NCBI RefSeq assembly: GCF_029945805.1
Contig: NZ_JAQSDH010000002.1
Location: 26,974-90,973 of the forward strand
Length of the DNA: 64,000 nt
Source of the DNA: Flavobacterium sp.
Lineage (GTDB): Bacteria > Bacteroidota > Bacteroidia > Flavobacteriales > Flavobacteriaceae
Reading direction: 5' to 3'
The stretch's first letter is position 1; the number at the start of each line of letters is the position of its first letter. A program made the translations under genes and the position numbers. The notes under the pieces are model-generated. The model made no database searches. It saw nothing but the letters and a program-made list of their open reading frames with translations, and had not been told where the DNA came from. Positions 1 to 7,908 of this stretch are shown here, piece after piece.

Positions 1-89
1 ACAATAGCTTCTCTTCTTTTGATTAAACGATTAAAAAAAGTAGATTTCCCTACGTTTGGTCTTCCTACTATGGCTACAATATTGTTCAT
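1..89 (-). CDS. der: Ribosome-assembly GTPase Der (EngA), N-terminal fragment
   Basis: The reverse strand opens with ATG at 89 and reads [20 protein letters not shown], followed by [10 protein letters not shown], then leaves the window. GRPNVGKST is the G1 (P-loop) motif in the form typical of the first G domain of Der, a double GTPase that acts in 50S subunit maturation. Only about 29 residues are visible, so the second G domain and KH-like tail cannot be checked. Era, a related GTPase with GNPNVGKST, lies nearby on the same strand. The identification rests on the position and wording of the P-loop and is fairly secure; another TrmE-Era-EngA-family GTPase is the alternative. Confidence 0.85.
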   Translation of the reverse strand, partial: MNNIVAIVGRPNVGKSTFFNRLIKRREAI

Positions 90-109
90 GCTATATTTAA
101 ATAAGGGTG

Positions 110-139
110 CAAAGGTAGTATTAATGAGTGCAATATCAA
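110..139 (-). promoter_or_regulatory. Promoter of der
   Basis: On the minus strand TACCTTTG (110-117) matches the Bacteroidota -7 element TAnnTTTG exactly. A TTG (complement of 137-139) lies 19 nt upstream, inside the usual 17-23 nt spacing for the -33 element. The -7 box is about 20 nt before the der start codon, giving a very short leader. Confidence 0.6.
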
Positions 140-182
140 TTTTTTTATTACTTTAGTCTGTAATTTCAAACCGATTTCTTGC

Positions 183-686
183 ATGGAAACACACAATGAC
201 ATACAATTAAGACCTCGATTTTATAAAGATGTCGATGAAAATATTGATATCGTGCGACAGAAGTTTGTGGAACATATCAAAACCGCTTCACCAGAATATC
301 TAATAAAAATTAGAAACAATCATATACAGTTTACGATTCGAGGTGAAAAACAGAAATATTGGTCGCCGTATTTAACCATCGAATTGGAAGAGCAAGAAGG
401 AAATGAAAAAAATTCGACACACATTCGAGGATTGTTCGGCCCGGCTCAAACTTTGTGGACGTTCTTTATGTTTTTACACTTTATTATAGCCGGAATATTT
501 TTAGTTTTTTCAATGTTTGCCTATTCGCATTGGGCACTTCATCAACCGATAAAAACTGATTTAATAATTGTATCACTAATGGTTGTTTGTTGGGTATTGT
601 TGTACTTCATAGGCCGACAAACCAGAGCCAATGGTTTTGGACAAATGGATGAATTACACGAGGAATTTAATAAAATTATAGGCTAA
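183..686 (+). CDS. Small two-pass membrane protein, function unknown
   Basis: A 167-residue protein whose family I do not recognise. Residues 1-90 are charged and soluble, with a WSPYLTIELEE stretch. Two hydrophobic helices follow (about 93-117 and 127-146), with a short loop between, so both ends should face the cytoplasm. The C-terminal tail (MDELHEEFNK) is acidic. It is divergent from der and its stop codon abuts the stop codon of era at 687, so the two genes converge with no spacer. It may be a conserved Flavobacteriia gene that travels with the der/era pair, but no function can be given. Confidence 0.7.
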   Translation: METHNDIQLRPRFYKDVDENIDIVRQKFVEHIKTASPEYLIKIRNNHIQFTIRGEKQKYWSPYLTIELEEQEGNEKNSTHIRGLFGPAQTLWTFFMFLHFIIAGIFLVFSMFAYSHWALHQPIKTDLIIVSLMVVCWVLLYFIGRQTRANGFGQMDELHEEFNKIIG

Positions 687-1571
687 TTATTTTTGGTTGT
701 AACCAAATCTACGCAACTGAAAAGCATTACTTCTCCAATCTTTATTGACTTTTACATACAATTCGATATGGATTTGTTTTCCGAAGAATTTCTCTAAATC
801 TTCACGCGCCATCATTCCGACTTTTTTTAAAGCACCCCCTTTGTGTCCGATGATGATTCCCTTTTGCGTATCGCGTTCGACCATTATTACCGAACGGATT
901 CGGATGATTTTCTCGTCTTCAATAAACTCTTCGGTTTCTATTTCTACGGCGTATGGAATTTCCTTTTCGTAATTCAGAAGTATCTTTTCACGGATGGTTT
1001 CGTTAACAAAGAAACGTTCCGGTTTATCCGTTAAAGCATCTTTTGGATAATAGGCTGGCGAAACCGGAAGCAATTCAAGGATTCTAGCAAACACTTCTTT
1101 CACATTGAAATTCTCTAAAGCGGAAATTGGATAAATCTCTGCATTCGGAACTTTCTCTTTCCACAAAGCAATTTGTTCTTCTAACTGTTCTTGATTGGAT
1201 TTGTCAATTTTGTTTAGCAACAGCAAAACGGGAATCTTAGCGTGAATGATTTTATTAAAAAAATCTTCGTCTTTCAATTCTTTTTCTCCAATTTCGACCA
1301 TATAAAGCAGCACATCGGCATCCTCAAAAGCAGATTTTACAAAATCCATCATCGATTTCTGCATTTCATAAGCGGGTTTAATAATTCCGGGTGTGTCCGA
1401 AAGGATTACCTGAAAGTCATCTCCATTTACAATTCCGAGAATCCTGTGACGCGTAGTTTGTGCCTTAGAAGTAATGATTGACAATCGTTCTCCAACGAAC
1501 GCGTTCATTAAAGTTGACTTCCCTACGTTGGGATTTCCAATGATGTTGACGAATCCTGCTTTATGTTCCAT
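687..1571 (-). CDS. era: GTPase Era
   Basis: A 294-residue GTPase that binds 16S rRNA and helps 30S maturation. The N-terminal G domain shows G1 GNPNVGKST (about residues 12-20), a conserved TTRHRI switch region, G3 DTPG (about 59-62), G4 NKID (about 120-123) and a SAL G5 motif. The C-terminal KH domain carries the hallmark GHKGGALKKVG. Length is normal for Era (about 300). The start gives MEHKAGFVNIIGNPNVGKS, which places the P-loop where Era has it. It sits two genes from der on the same strand but is separated by a convergent gene, so it is transcribed on its own. A TATCTTTG -7 box lies just upstream. Confidence 0.97.
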   Translation of the reverse strand: MEHKAGFVNIIGNPNVGKSTLMNAFVGERLSIITSKAQTTRHRILGIVNGDDFQVILSDTPGIIKPAYEMQKSMMDFVKSAFEDADVLLYMVEIGEKELKDEDFFNKIIHAKIPVLLLLNKIDKSNQEQLEEQIALWKEKVPNAEIYPISALENFNVKEVFARILELLPVSPAYYPKDALTDKPERFFVNETIREKILLNYEKEIPYAVEIETEEFIEDEKIIRIRSVIMVERDTQKGIIIGHKGGALKKVGMMAREDLEKFFGKQIHIELYVKVNKDWRSNAFQLRRFGYNQK

Positions 1572-1593
1572 GATACATACTGTTTTTGCGGTG

Positions 1594-1601
1594 CAAAGAT
1601 A
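1594..1601 (-). promoter_or_regulatory. -7 element upstream of era
   Basis: The minus strand reads TATCTTTG, an exact TAnnTTTG, 22 nt before the era start. I find no TTG at the usual -33 spacing, so the promoter call rests on one element. Confidence 0.4.
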
Positions 1602-1929
1602 GGTCTTATTTTCTTAGCGATAGCGTGTTCAAAACAGACAATCACTTCTATAAAATGTATTACTATTTTATTGTAAACTTTAAAGGCAAGACTAACTGTC
1701 ACTAAAATATAAAAACAAGAGAAATTTTTGACTGACGTGTTGGATTGTACGCATCATATTTTCCGTTTTTCGTACGGCAGTAGCAAAGCACCGGATAAAT
1801 TCGTGAAAATAACAAAAATATTTTATCTGAAAAAAATGAGATTAGCATAGTTAAATCAAACCTTGCAATCATTTTTAACGTTAGGATTGGTATAAAATCT
1901 TTTTAAATAAAGTAATTATGATTGATAGC
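1602..1929. other. Intergenic region between era and an unknown gene
   Basis: About 330 nt without a supportable gene. It is AT-rich with frequent stops in all frames. The one GC-richer island (about 1757-1785) contains TTTTCCGT followed by CGTACGG, which resembles half of the TTACGG/CCGTAA dyad seen at 5794-5809 but is not a perfect dyad. The 3' end of the downstream minus-strand gene lies at 1930. Confidence 0.5.
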
Positions 1930-2805
1930 TTATTTGTGAGGATAACTAGTTAAATTCTTGACATATTTATTTATAATATATTTGGTAACTGGTTTTAATG
2001 ACTTACCAGTTACAGGATGAAAACCATCTCCTAAATTATTGAAAAATTCTGGAACATTGTCTTTTTTACAATACCAAACTATTGCTTTGTCACTTTTAAA
2101 AAAAGCTGTGGTATCACATACCTTAATTTTCTTCAATTCAAGTGCCTCTTTATTTATCGGAACAATTGGTGCATCAGCAAAAAAATTATTCCTTTCTGTT
2201 TTGCAATCAATCATTTCATAATGGTCAATTTGCCATTGCATACATTGATTTTCTGGAAAAATCACATTCTTGACTGTATAAATCCCAAGAACCAAAGTCA
2301 TTGCTGCGAATCCAAAAACTATGTTTCTTTTTCTCTTAGCTTTAGAAACAATACTACTTTCATCGACCGAATCCACTCCTATTGCAGCTGTTTTAACAAA
2401 ATCATTTTTAGTTACTATTTTCTCGACTACAATTTCATCTTTGAAATATTCCTTTCCAAACTTCAAAAAAGGTCTAGGTCTAAAATCTACCAATATAGCA
2501 GCTAATTCTAGTGTTGCTAAATCATTGGTATCTGAACTTTTTTTAAAAAAATTCTCAATAGGTCTAAATCGATCTGTTTCAGATTTTAACTTGTTTAAGT
2601 TCCCCTCACCAAATTCAAATCCAAAAAAAATCTTGAATGCATTCAGGTCATTTATCTGATTATTTCCCTTAAAACGTTCAACACATAATTGCCTCAATTT
2701 TGCCCTTGAATTTTGTATCAAATAACTAGAATATAAGCCATTCTTTTCCTTTTCAAATTGTTGTTGTATTGCCTTTTTATAGACATCAAGTAAATCTTCT
2801 CTCAT
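1930..2805 (-). CDS. Single-pass membrane protein, function unknown
   Basis: A 291-residue protein I do not recognise. Residues 1-155 are predicted cytoplasmic, charged and helical, and include NFFKKSSDTND and RPRPFLKFGKEYF segments. One clear membrane helix (about 173-192, NIVFGFAAMTLVLGIYTV) is preceded by the basic patch KAKRKR, so the N-terminus should be inside and about 95 residues outside. The outer part has three to four cysteines (QCMQW, DCKTE, VCDTT, YCKK), which could form disulfides. It stands alone, with intergenic stretches of more than 300 nt on both sides and an inverted repeat over its likely promoter, suggesting separate regulation. No function can be assigned. Confidence 0.7.
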   Translation of the reverse strand: MREDLLDVYKKAIQQQFEKEKNGLYSSYLIQNSRAKLRQLCVERFKGNNQINDLNAFKIFFGFEFGEGNLNKLKSETDRFRPIENFFKKSSDTNDLATLELAAILVDFRPRPFLKFGKEYFKDEIVVEKIVTKNDFVKTAAIGVDSVDESSIVSKAKRKRNIVFGFAAMTLVLGIYTVKNVIFPENQCMQWQIDHYEMIDCKTERNNFFADAPIVPINKEALELKKIKVCDTTAFFKSDKAIVWYCKKDNVPEFFNNLGDGFHPVTGKSLKPVTKYIINKYVKNLTSYPHK

Positions 2806-2908
2806 ACTTCAATGGGGATTTTTAGGAATAATAAGGAATTAATGGAATTCTAGGAATCCGTCTCAAACACCAGTCAAAAAACCACATTCCTTTGTATCAG
2901 AATTAGTT

Positions 2909-2938
2909 TTTGTTCTTTTCGCGATAAGAACAAATGTA
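2909..2938 (-). promoter_or_regulatory. Inverted repeat overlapping a -7 element
   Basis: TTTGTTCTT (2909-2917) and AAGAACAAA (2926-2934) are perfect 9-bp inverted arms with an 8-nt spacer that contains TCGCGA. The minus-strand -7 box TACATTTG (2931-2938) overlaps the right arm, a typical operator placement. The site lies about 105 nt before the start of the gene ending at 1930. Confidence 0.45.
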
Positions 2939-3040
2939 CAAAACTACTTCAAAAAGTGATGCTATGCAGAACTGAATATTTATTCGGAAAGTATAACTAA
3001 ACGGATCTGCAAAAGCTCACTTCACTTTCCAAAAAGCATA

Positions 3041-3052
3041 TTGAGTACTCAA
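3041..3052. promoter_or_regulatory. 12-bp palindrome upstream of the poly-proline lipoprotein
   Basis: TTGAGTACTCAA is a perfect palindrome about 86 nt before the start at 3138. The rest of 2939-3137 holds no gene; a small hairpin (CGGA, CAAAA, TCCG) lies near 3085. A binding site is possible, but a 12-bp palindrome can occur by chance. Confidence 0.25.
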
Positions 3053-3137
3053 AAAACCGCAGTGCTAAAATCATTGCAAAGGCTTCGGACAAAATCCGGA
3101 CAGCAACAACTATGTCTAATTTTTAATATCAAATAGA

Positions 3138-3323
3138 ATGAAAAAATTACTTTTTTTATCAATTCTTATAGCTTCATCAGCAATAATGACTTCCTGCACG
3201 GCAGATCCAATTACTGATTCTGCCCCAGCAGGGATAAATGCTGAAGACACAGGCGGTCAGGGTGGTCAACTGCCACCACCGCCACCGCCACCGCCAAAAC
3301 CAGGTGTAGGCATCGGAGGATAA
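3138..3323 (+). CDS. Tiny lipoprotein with a poly-proline run
   Basis: A 61-residue protein. Residues 1-19 form a lipoprotein signal peptide (MKKLLFLSILIASSAIMTS) ending in a lipobox with Cys20. The mature part is about 42 residues: an acidic, glycine-rich linker, eight consecutive prolines (residues 46-53), then KPGVGIGG. A Pro8 run should stall ribosomes and need EF-P. It is probably an outer-membrane-anchored peptide; no family function is known to me. It lies 51 nt before the TPR histidine kinase on the same strand, so the three genes to 5706 may be one operon and the peptide could be a sensed or accessory part of that pathway. That link is inference from position only. Confidence 0.65.
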   Translation: MKKLLFLSILIASSAIMTSCTADPITDSAPAGINAEDTGGQGGQLPPPPPPPPKPGVGIGG

Positions 3324-3374
3324 TATTTTACAGAAAATAGTATCAGGATAAATAAAATTGAATAATTTCGGGAA

Positions 3375-5030
3375 ATGATACTCAAAAGGTTAAGTTTCCC
3401 GATTTTACTAGTTATGCTGCTCTTCTATTCCTGCAATAAGGGTTCCAATACTCAAAATTCTATTAACAATAATAGTTACATAAAATACAAAAAAAGTACT
3501 GACCTTGCTTTTTACTACAAGGAAAAACAGCTATTTGACAGCGCTTTTTATTATTTTGATAAAGCAAAAAACACAAGCCAAAATGGGAATCAAAAGGCAT
3601 ACGTCTTACTTGAGATGGCATGGATACAAAAACTTTTTAGTGATTTTTCTGGAAGTGAATCTACGGCGACCGAAGCCTATAAAAATGCAGAAGGACCGTT
3701 ATACCTTCCCTACATTTATAATGCTCTGGCTCTTGTTTATAAAGAACAGTATAATTATGACGAAGCCTTAAAATATTATAATAAGTCTTATAATAAGTCA
3801 CTAAGTAATTCGGAAAAATGCACAATCAGAAATAATATAGCAGTAGTGTATCTCGCAAAAAAAGAGTTCAATACTGCAATTAAAATCTTATACAAGAACA
3901 TCGAAAATGATTCCTTAAAGAAGGATAAAACTATATATGCCAAATCACTCGACAATCTTGGTTATGCACTTTTAAAAACGAAGAATTCTAAGGGATTTGA
4001 TTGTCTGAAACAGTCAGAAAGGTTAAGAGATTCACTTAATAATGACTTCGAAAAAATACCATCGTACATTCATCTTTCAGAATTCTATCAGGAAAACAAT
4101 CAGAAACTCGCCTTCGATTTTGCACAAAAGGCATATCAAGCAGCTACTCGAATCAATAGCCCTGATGATCGAATAGAAGCGCTTAAGTTTTGTATAATTA
4201 ATGCTGAACCTATAAATATAAAAGCACTCGCAGTACATCAGATGCAGCTTTCAGATAGCATCAACAGAGTGCGTAGCTCTGCTAAAAATCAATTTGCCAA
4301 AATAAAATATGATTCCAGTAAGGCTATAAAAGAAAAAGAAAATACCGAAAAAGAAAAACAGCAAGTAAGCTTTTTATTTATTGGCATCATCTTAATTTTA
4401 CTACTTATAATTTTTTTGGTTCGTTTTTTCAACAGACGGAAATTTAAAAACTCTGTATACACTACTGAAACACGAATTGCTAAAAAGATTCACGATGAAT
4501 TGGCAAACGATGTTTTTAAGGCGATGAATTACGCGGAGAATCAAGATTTGCAAAATCCCGATAAGAAAGAAATTCTACTTCAAAATTTAGATGATTTGTA
4601 TACGCGGACACGAAACATCTCTCAAACAAACAGTGAGATTGAAACCGGTGAAGAGTACAAAGACTTTCTAATTCAGTTGCTCAACAGCTTCAGCAATGAA
4701 AATGTAAACGTAATTATCAATAATAGCAGTAGTATCGATTGGTTGAAACTTAAAAAAGAAATCAAAATTGCTGTTTACAGAGTGTTGCAAGAATTAATGG
4801 TAAACATGAAGAAGCATAGTGAAAGTTCTGTTGTTATAATTAGCTTTGAACACGATACTAAATCCATCCAAATAAAATATTCCGACAACGGCAAAGGTAT
4901 AGTTCAATTAGAAAATCACAAAAAAGGACTGCACAATGCGGAAAACCGTATTCATGCCATAAAAGGAACTATTACTTTTGAGACAGAATCTGGCAAAGGA
5001 TTCAAAACAAAGATTATAATTCCAAAGTAA
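3375..5030 (+). CDS. TPR-containing membrane histidine kinase
   Basis: A 551-residue sensor kinase. It starts with a signal or lipobox-like segment (LLVMLLFYSC, Cys20), followed by about 250 residues of TPR-type helical repeats (for example YDEALKYYNKSYNKS) that should face the periplasm. A membrane helix follows at about 332-353. The cytoplasmic part has a HisKA_3-type dimerisation motif with His373 in KKIHDELANDVF, then a HATPase domain: N box QELMVNMKKHS, G1 DNGKG, a GLHNAENR segment and a final GKGFKTKI. This is the layout of Bacteroidota TPR kinases paired with LuxR/NarL-like regulators, and the next gene, 7 nt away, is such a regulator. A lipidated N-terminus together with an internal helix is unusual, so the first segment may be a plain membrane anchor. 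Confidence 0.88.
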   Translation: MILKRLSFPILLVMLLFYSCNKGSNTQNSINNNSYIKYKKSTDLAFYYKEKQLFDSAFYYFDKAKNTSQNGNQKAYVLLEMAWIQKLFSDFSGSESTATEAYKNAEGPLYLPYIYNALALVYKEQYNYDEALKYYNKSYNKSLSNSEKCTIRNNIAVVYLAKKEFNTAIKILYKNIENDSLKKDKTIYAKSLDNLGYALLKTKNSKGFDCLKQSERLRDSLNNDFEKIPSYIHLSEFYQENNQKLAFDFAQKAYQAATRINSPDDRIEALKFCIINAEPINIKALAVHQMQLSDSINRVRSSAKNQFAKIKYDSSKAIKEKENTEKEKQQVSFLFIGIILILLLIIFLVRFFNRRKFKNSVYTTETRIAKKIHDELANDVFKAMNYAENQDLQNPDKKEILLQNLDDLYTRTRNISQTNSEIETGEEYKDFLIQLLNSFSNENVNVIINNSSSIDWLKLKKEIKIAVYRVLQELMVNMKKHSESSVVIISFEHDTKSIQIKYSDNGKGIVQLENHKKGLHNAENRIHAIKGTITFETESGKGFKTKIIIPK

Positions 5031-5037
5031 GCGCGAT

Positions 5038-5706
5038 ATGTACAAAAAAGTTTTAATTGCCGAAGACATAGACAGCATAAGCATTTCAGTTTCCCAAACA
5101 CTAAACCAGCTTGGAATAACTAACATTGATACAGTAAAATATTGTGATGATGCTGTACTTAAGGTAAAAAAAGCCTTAGCTGATGGAATTCCGTACGATT
5201 TATTTATATCTGATTTATCATTTGAATCCGATCATAGAGCCGTAAAAATTAAAAACGGAGAGGAAGCAATCGGCACTATAAAATTGCTTCAACCCAATCT
5301 AAAAATCATTGTGTATTCTGTTGAAGATAAAAGCTTCCGCGTAAAAAGCCTTTTAGAAAGCGGAATTATAAATGGTTTTGTGCACAAAGGCCGAAACAGT
5401 ATTGAACAACTTAAAATTGCTATTAACAAAACGCACGACGATGACAGTATATTCCTTTCGCCTGAAATGGAATATATTTTAAAAGACAAAAACACGCGCG
5501 AAATAGATGAAGTCGATATCCAAATCATCAAACAATTAGCTTTAGGAGTTTCACAGGATGAAATAGAATTCCGTTTCAAAGAACTTGGAATAACACCAAA
5601 CAGCAAAAGCACCATCGAAAAAAGAATAGGAAAACTCAAAGACTATTTTAAAGCAAATAATTCGGTGCATCTAATAGCCATTGCCAAAGACTTAGGCATC
5701 GCGTAA
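5038..5706 (+). CDS. Response regulator with C-terminal helix-turn-helix
   Basis: A 222-residue regulator. The receiver domain (about 1-125) has the acidic pair ED at residues 8-9, the phospho-acceptor Asp59 in LFISDLSF, and a conserved Lys in FVHKGRN. The C-terminal 65 residues begin IDEVDIQIIKQLALGVSQDEIE, matching the start of a LuxR/NarL-type HTH, but the recognition part (NSKSTIEKRIGKLKDYF) diverges from the standard form. It follows the kinase by 7 nt and is its likely partner. The dyad TTACGG-TTTT-CCGTAA starts 88 nt after its stop codon and is a plausible binding site for this class, though that is untested. Confidence 0.9.
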   Translation: MYKKVLIAEDIDSISISVSQTLNQLGITNIDTVKYCDDAVLKVKKALADGIPYDLFISDLSFESDHRAVKIKNGEEAIGTIKLLQPNLKIIVYSVEDKSFRVKSLLESGIINGFVHKGRNSIEQLKIAINKTHDDDSIFLSPEMEYILKDKNTREIDEVDIQIIKQLALGVSQDEIEFRFKELGITPNSKSTIEKRIGKLKDYFKANNSVHLIAIAKDLGIA

Positions 5707-5784
5707 TAATTGATAATTGATAATTGACAATTAATAATTGATAATTGATAATTGATAATTGATAATTAATAATTGATAATTATT
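5706..5784. repeat. Tandem AT-rich repeat, TAATTGATAAT units
   Basis: About 79 nt made of near-identical 10-11 nt units (TAATTGATAAT and variants with GACAATT or TTAATAATT), starting at the stop codon of the response regulator. The same words recur as an inverted repeat at 45359-45430. This looks like a low-complexity intergenic repeat family common in flavobacterial genomes and prone to slippage; no coding potential. Confidence 0.8.
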
Positions 5785-5793
5785 TAACCTCCT

Positions 5794-5809
5794 TTACGGT
5801 TTTCCGTAA
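5794..5809. promoter_or_regulatory. Dyad TTACGG-TTTT-CCGTAA
   Basis: Perfect 6-bp inverted arms with a 4-nt spacer, about 55 nt before the small gene at 5853/5865. The 14-mer CTTTACGGTTTTCC (5792-5805) recurs, reverse-complemented, at 21150-21163. The dyad geometry suits a dimeric NarL/LuxR-type regulator such as the one encoded just upstream. It could also form a hairpin in RNA, but there is no T-run after it. Confidence 0.45.
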
Positions 5810-5864
5810 GGAATGCATTTCTATTGGTTATAAGTTTGGGATATTATTTTAAATGCAAGGCCCA

Positions 5865-6071
5865 ATGAAATTATACTATGTCAGCACCAACAAACACAGT
5901 AATGGTGATCATGAGGTTCATACTTCTGATTGCAGTCTGCTGCCCAATTTTGTAAACCGAAAATACCTCGGGCACTTCGCAAGCTGTAAAGAGGCCGTTT
6001 TAGAAGCAAAAGACTCTTATCCACAATCCAATGGGTGTAAAATTTGTACGGATGACTGTCATACTGCCTGA
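5865..6071 (+). CDS. Small cysteine-rich conserved protein
   Basis: A 68-residue protein beginning MKLYYVSTNKHSNGDHEVHT. An in-frame ATG at 5853 would add four residues; the second start is preferred because the KLYYV strand then begins the protein. Cysteines sit in HTSDCSLLP, ASCKEA and the C-terminal SNGCKICTDDCHT, a pattern that suggests a small metal- or disulfide-stabilised fold. I recall similar short proteins being widespread in Flavobacteriia without known function. It has no signal peptide, so the cytoplasm is likely. It stands alone downstream of the TTACGG dyad, which may control it. Confidence 0.65.
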   Translation: MKLYYVSTNKHSNGDHEVHTSDCSLLPNFVNRKYLGHFASCKEAVLEAKDSYPQSNGCKICTDDCHTA

Positions 6072-6231
6072 TACTCATTAAGGTAGATTGCTTGCGCCAG
6101 ATAGTAGAGTGTGGTGTCTACTATTCTGGTTGCAGGTAGCAACTAGTAATTCTATTATTTGTTAGTATAAATCGCATAAAGAAACTATTCTGCATTCTAG
6201 TTGCAGACCTATTTGTTAAAATTGTAAAGTT

Positions 6232-6447
6232 TTGGATATACGAGTTATAATAAAGATGCACGAACTAATAAAAGACAACAGAGCCGGGAATTCGGAAGAG
6301 CTTTCGATGCGACTTGGTATTTCGGTTCGTTCGGTATACAATTATATCACATATATGAAATCTGAGCTCAATGCTCCAATAACTTACGATTCGCAGAATA
6401 AGATTTACTGTTATGAAAGGGAATGCGAATTGAATTTTGGAGGATAA
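6232..6447 (+). CDS. Small HTH protein (HTH_11/DeoR-like)
   Basis: A 71-residue protein from TTG at 6232, or 63 residues from ATG at 6256. The TTG start is favoured slightly because the helix before MHELIKDNRAG is then complete. The core reads SEELSMRLGISVRSVYNYITYMKS, a winged-helix HTH, followed by APITYDSQNKIYCYE, which looks like the wing strand. Such short HTH proteins are frequent in Bacteroidota, often beside small secreted peptides; none is visible here. A near-identical 13-mer (ATTCTGGTTGCAG at 6123 and ATTCTAGTTGCAG at 6194) precedes it and could be an operator. Likely a DNA-binding regulator; targets unknown. Confidence 0.6.
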   Translation: MDIRVIIKMHELIKDNRAGNSEELSMRLGISVRSVYNYITYMKSELNAPITYDSQNKIYCYERECELNFGG

Positions 6448-6543
6448 CAGATCCAAATTCACAAAAGTGGAGTTCAGAAACCACTCAAATAAACGAGGAG
6501 TAACCTAACCAAATACAAAAAAAACAATTTTAAAACAAAGATT

Positions 6544-7851
6544 ATGAAAAAATCAAATGTAGCCTTCATTTTAATAGGTTCAATTTTAGGATTTACAAAC
6601 TTTGCACTTGCTCAATCTCAAAATGCAACAAATGAAATCAAATACCGCAGAAGCTCTTTGCATACCATGGTAATTGAATCCGATAAATTTCCAAAAAAAG
6701 ACGTAGTACTAAATGCATTCAATAATGCACCCTTTCCTGAGAAGTACAACGATCATCAAATTGGTGCAAAATCTTTCAATCCAAACAATTACACATTATC
6801 CGCAGAAGAAAAGGCTACTATATATAAACCGTCAAAAGTGGGTAAATTCCTGACTGCTGCGGCTGAAATAAAAACAGATTCGGTATCAAAAGAACTTCCG
6901 ATTAGAATTCAAAAATATTTAGACAAAGAGAAAATAGCGAATAAACTGGTAGCAAAATGGTTTGACAGAAAGGACGATGGAAGCTTTGATAGTCGTTTGA
7001 TTGAAGATCGAGGTGTATTTAATGCTTCATTTCTTGAAACAAAGTCTGCTTTATCATCATCTGATGGAGAAGCATTATTAAAAACCGCTGGATTCGAATT
7101 AATAGACAACACTTTTGTGGTTATTAATAAATTTAATTTTGTTGCTAATGAACCTGTAGCTCGTGCAATAAGAGATGCGGCTAGAGAAGCGGCTAAAGAC
7201 ACACCTGCTCTACTTGCAGGTAAAGTAAATAAAGGTATTGATGCTGTATATGAAAAAACAAAAGAAGGATATTCTATTTGGGCAACTTCTTATTTATATA
7301 AATTAGTCTGGAATGAAGCAACTGCAAATACATTCTATACTGACCTTTATATGGATAAAAACGCTGTTAATCCTAAAAAGAAATTAGCCTTTGATAACTC
7401 TGATTTATTTAAGTTAGAGTTTGTAGGTGACGAAAGTGCTTCAGGTCTAATTACATTTTCATTATCACAAAAAAGAACTGAAGATCAAATTATAGAACTT
7501 TCTACAATTAGAATTATTGATAATGTATATGCTAAACTTCAAAAAAAGTATGATGTTTTCAAAACAAAAACACCTCTATATACTGGTGATCCTATTACTG
7601 CTAAAATTGGAAAGAAAGAAGGACTAGAGGGTGGTGAAAAATTTGATGTACTTGAACAAATTCAAGACCCAAAAACAGGCGTTGTAACCTATAAAAGTGT
7701 CGGCACTATTAAAGTTGAAAAAGATCAAATTTGGGATAACAACTTTGAAGACGGTGAGCAAACTGCCGATGCGAAACCTACAATTGACAGAACTACATTT
7801 TCGGGAGGTAAAAAGTTTGCCTCAGGGATGCTTATTAAACAAATTAAATAA
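6544..7851 (+). CDS. Exported protein of unknown function, first in a secreted-protein block
   Basis: A 435-residue protein with a clean signal peptide (residues 1-23, cut after FALA before QSQNA). No lipobox. The middle is mixed helical (for example ARAIRDAAREAAKDTPA). The last 100 residues look like a small beta domain (PITAKIGKKEGLEGGEKFDV and later VGTIKVEKDQIWDN), the wording one expects of FlgT-C-like domains found beside LPP20/CsgG-type proteins; this is inference. A strong terminator follows at 7859, so it may be transcribed apart from the next four genes, though all are exported and on one strand. The function is unknown and should not be guessed beyond an envelope role. Confidence 0.75.
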   Translation: MKKSNVAFILIGSILGFTNFALAQSQNATNEIKYRRSSLHTMVIESDKFPKKDVVLNAFNNAPFPEKYNDHQIGAKSFNPNNYTLSAEEKATIYKPSKVGKFLTAAAEIKTDSVSKELPIRIQKYLDKEKIANKLVAKWFDRKDDGSFDSRLIEDRGVFNASFLETKSALSSSDGEALLKTAGFELIDNTFVVINKFNFVANEPVARAIRDAAREAAKDTPALLAGKVNKGIDAVYEKTKEGYSIWATSYLYKLVWNEATANTFYTDLYMDKNAVNPKKKLAFDNSDLFKLEFVGDESASGLITFSLSQKRTEDQIIELSTIRIIDNVYAKLQKKYDVFKTKTPLYTGDPITAKIGKKEGLEGGEKFDVLEQIQDPKTGVVTYKSVGTIKVEKDQIWDNNFEDGEQTADAKPTIDRTTFSGGKKFASGMLIKQIK

Positions 7852-7858
7852 TTTATTA

Positions 7859-7897
7859 CCCCCTTCAACTTTGAGATAAACTGAAGGGGGTTTTATT
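7859..7897 (+). terminator. Rho-independent terminator
   Basis: CCCCCTTCA (7859-7867) pairs perfectly with TGAAGGGGG (7882-7890), followed by TTTTATT. It closes the 435-residue exported protein gene and separates it from the genes starting at 7909. Confidence 0.85.
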
Positions 7898-7908
7898 CAA
7901 CTATAATT

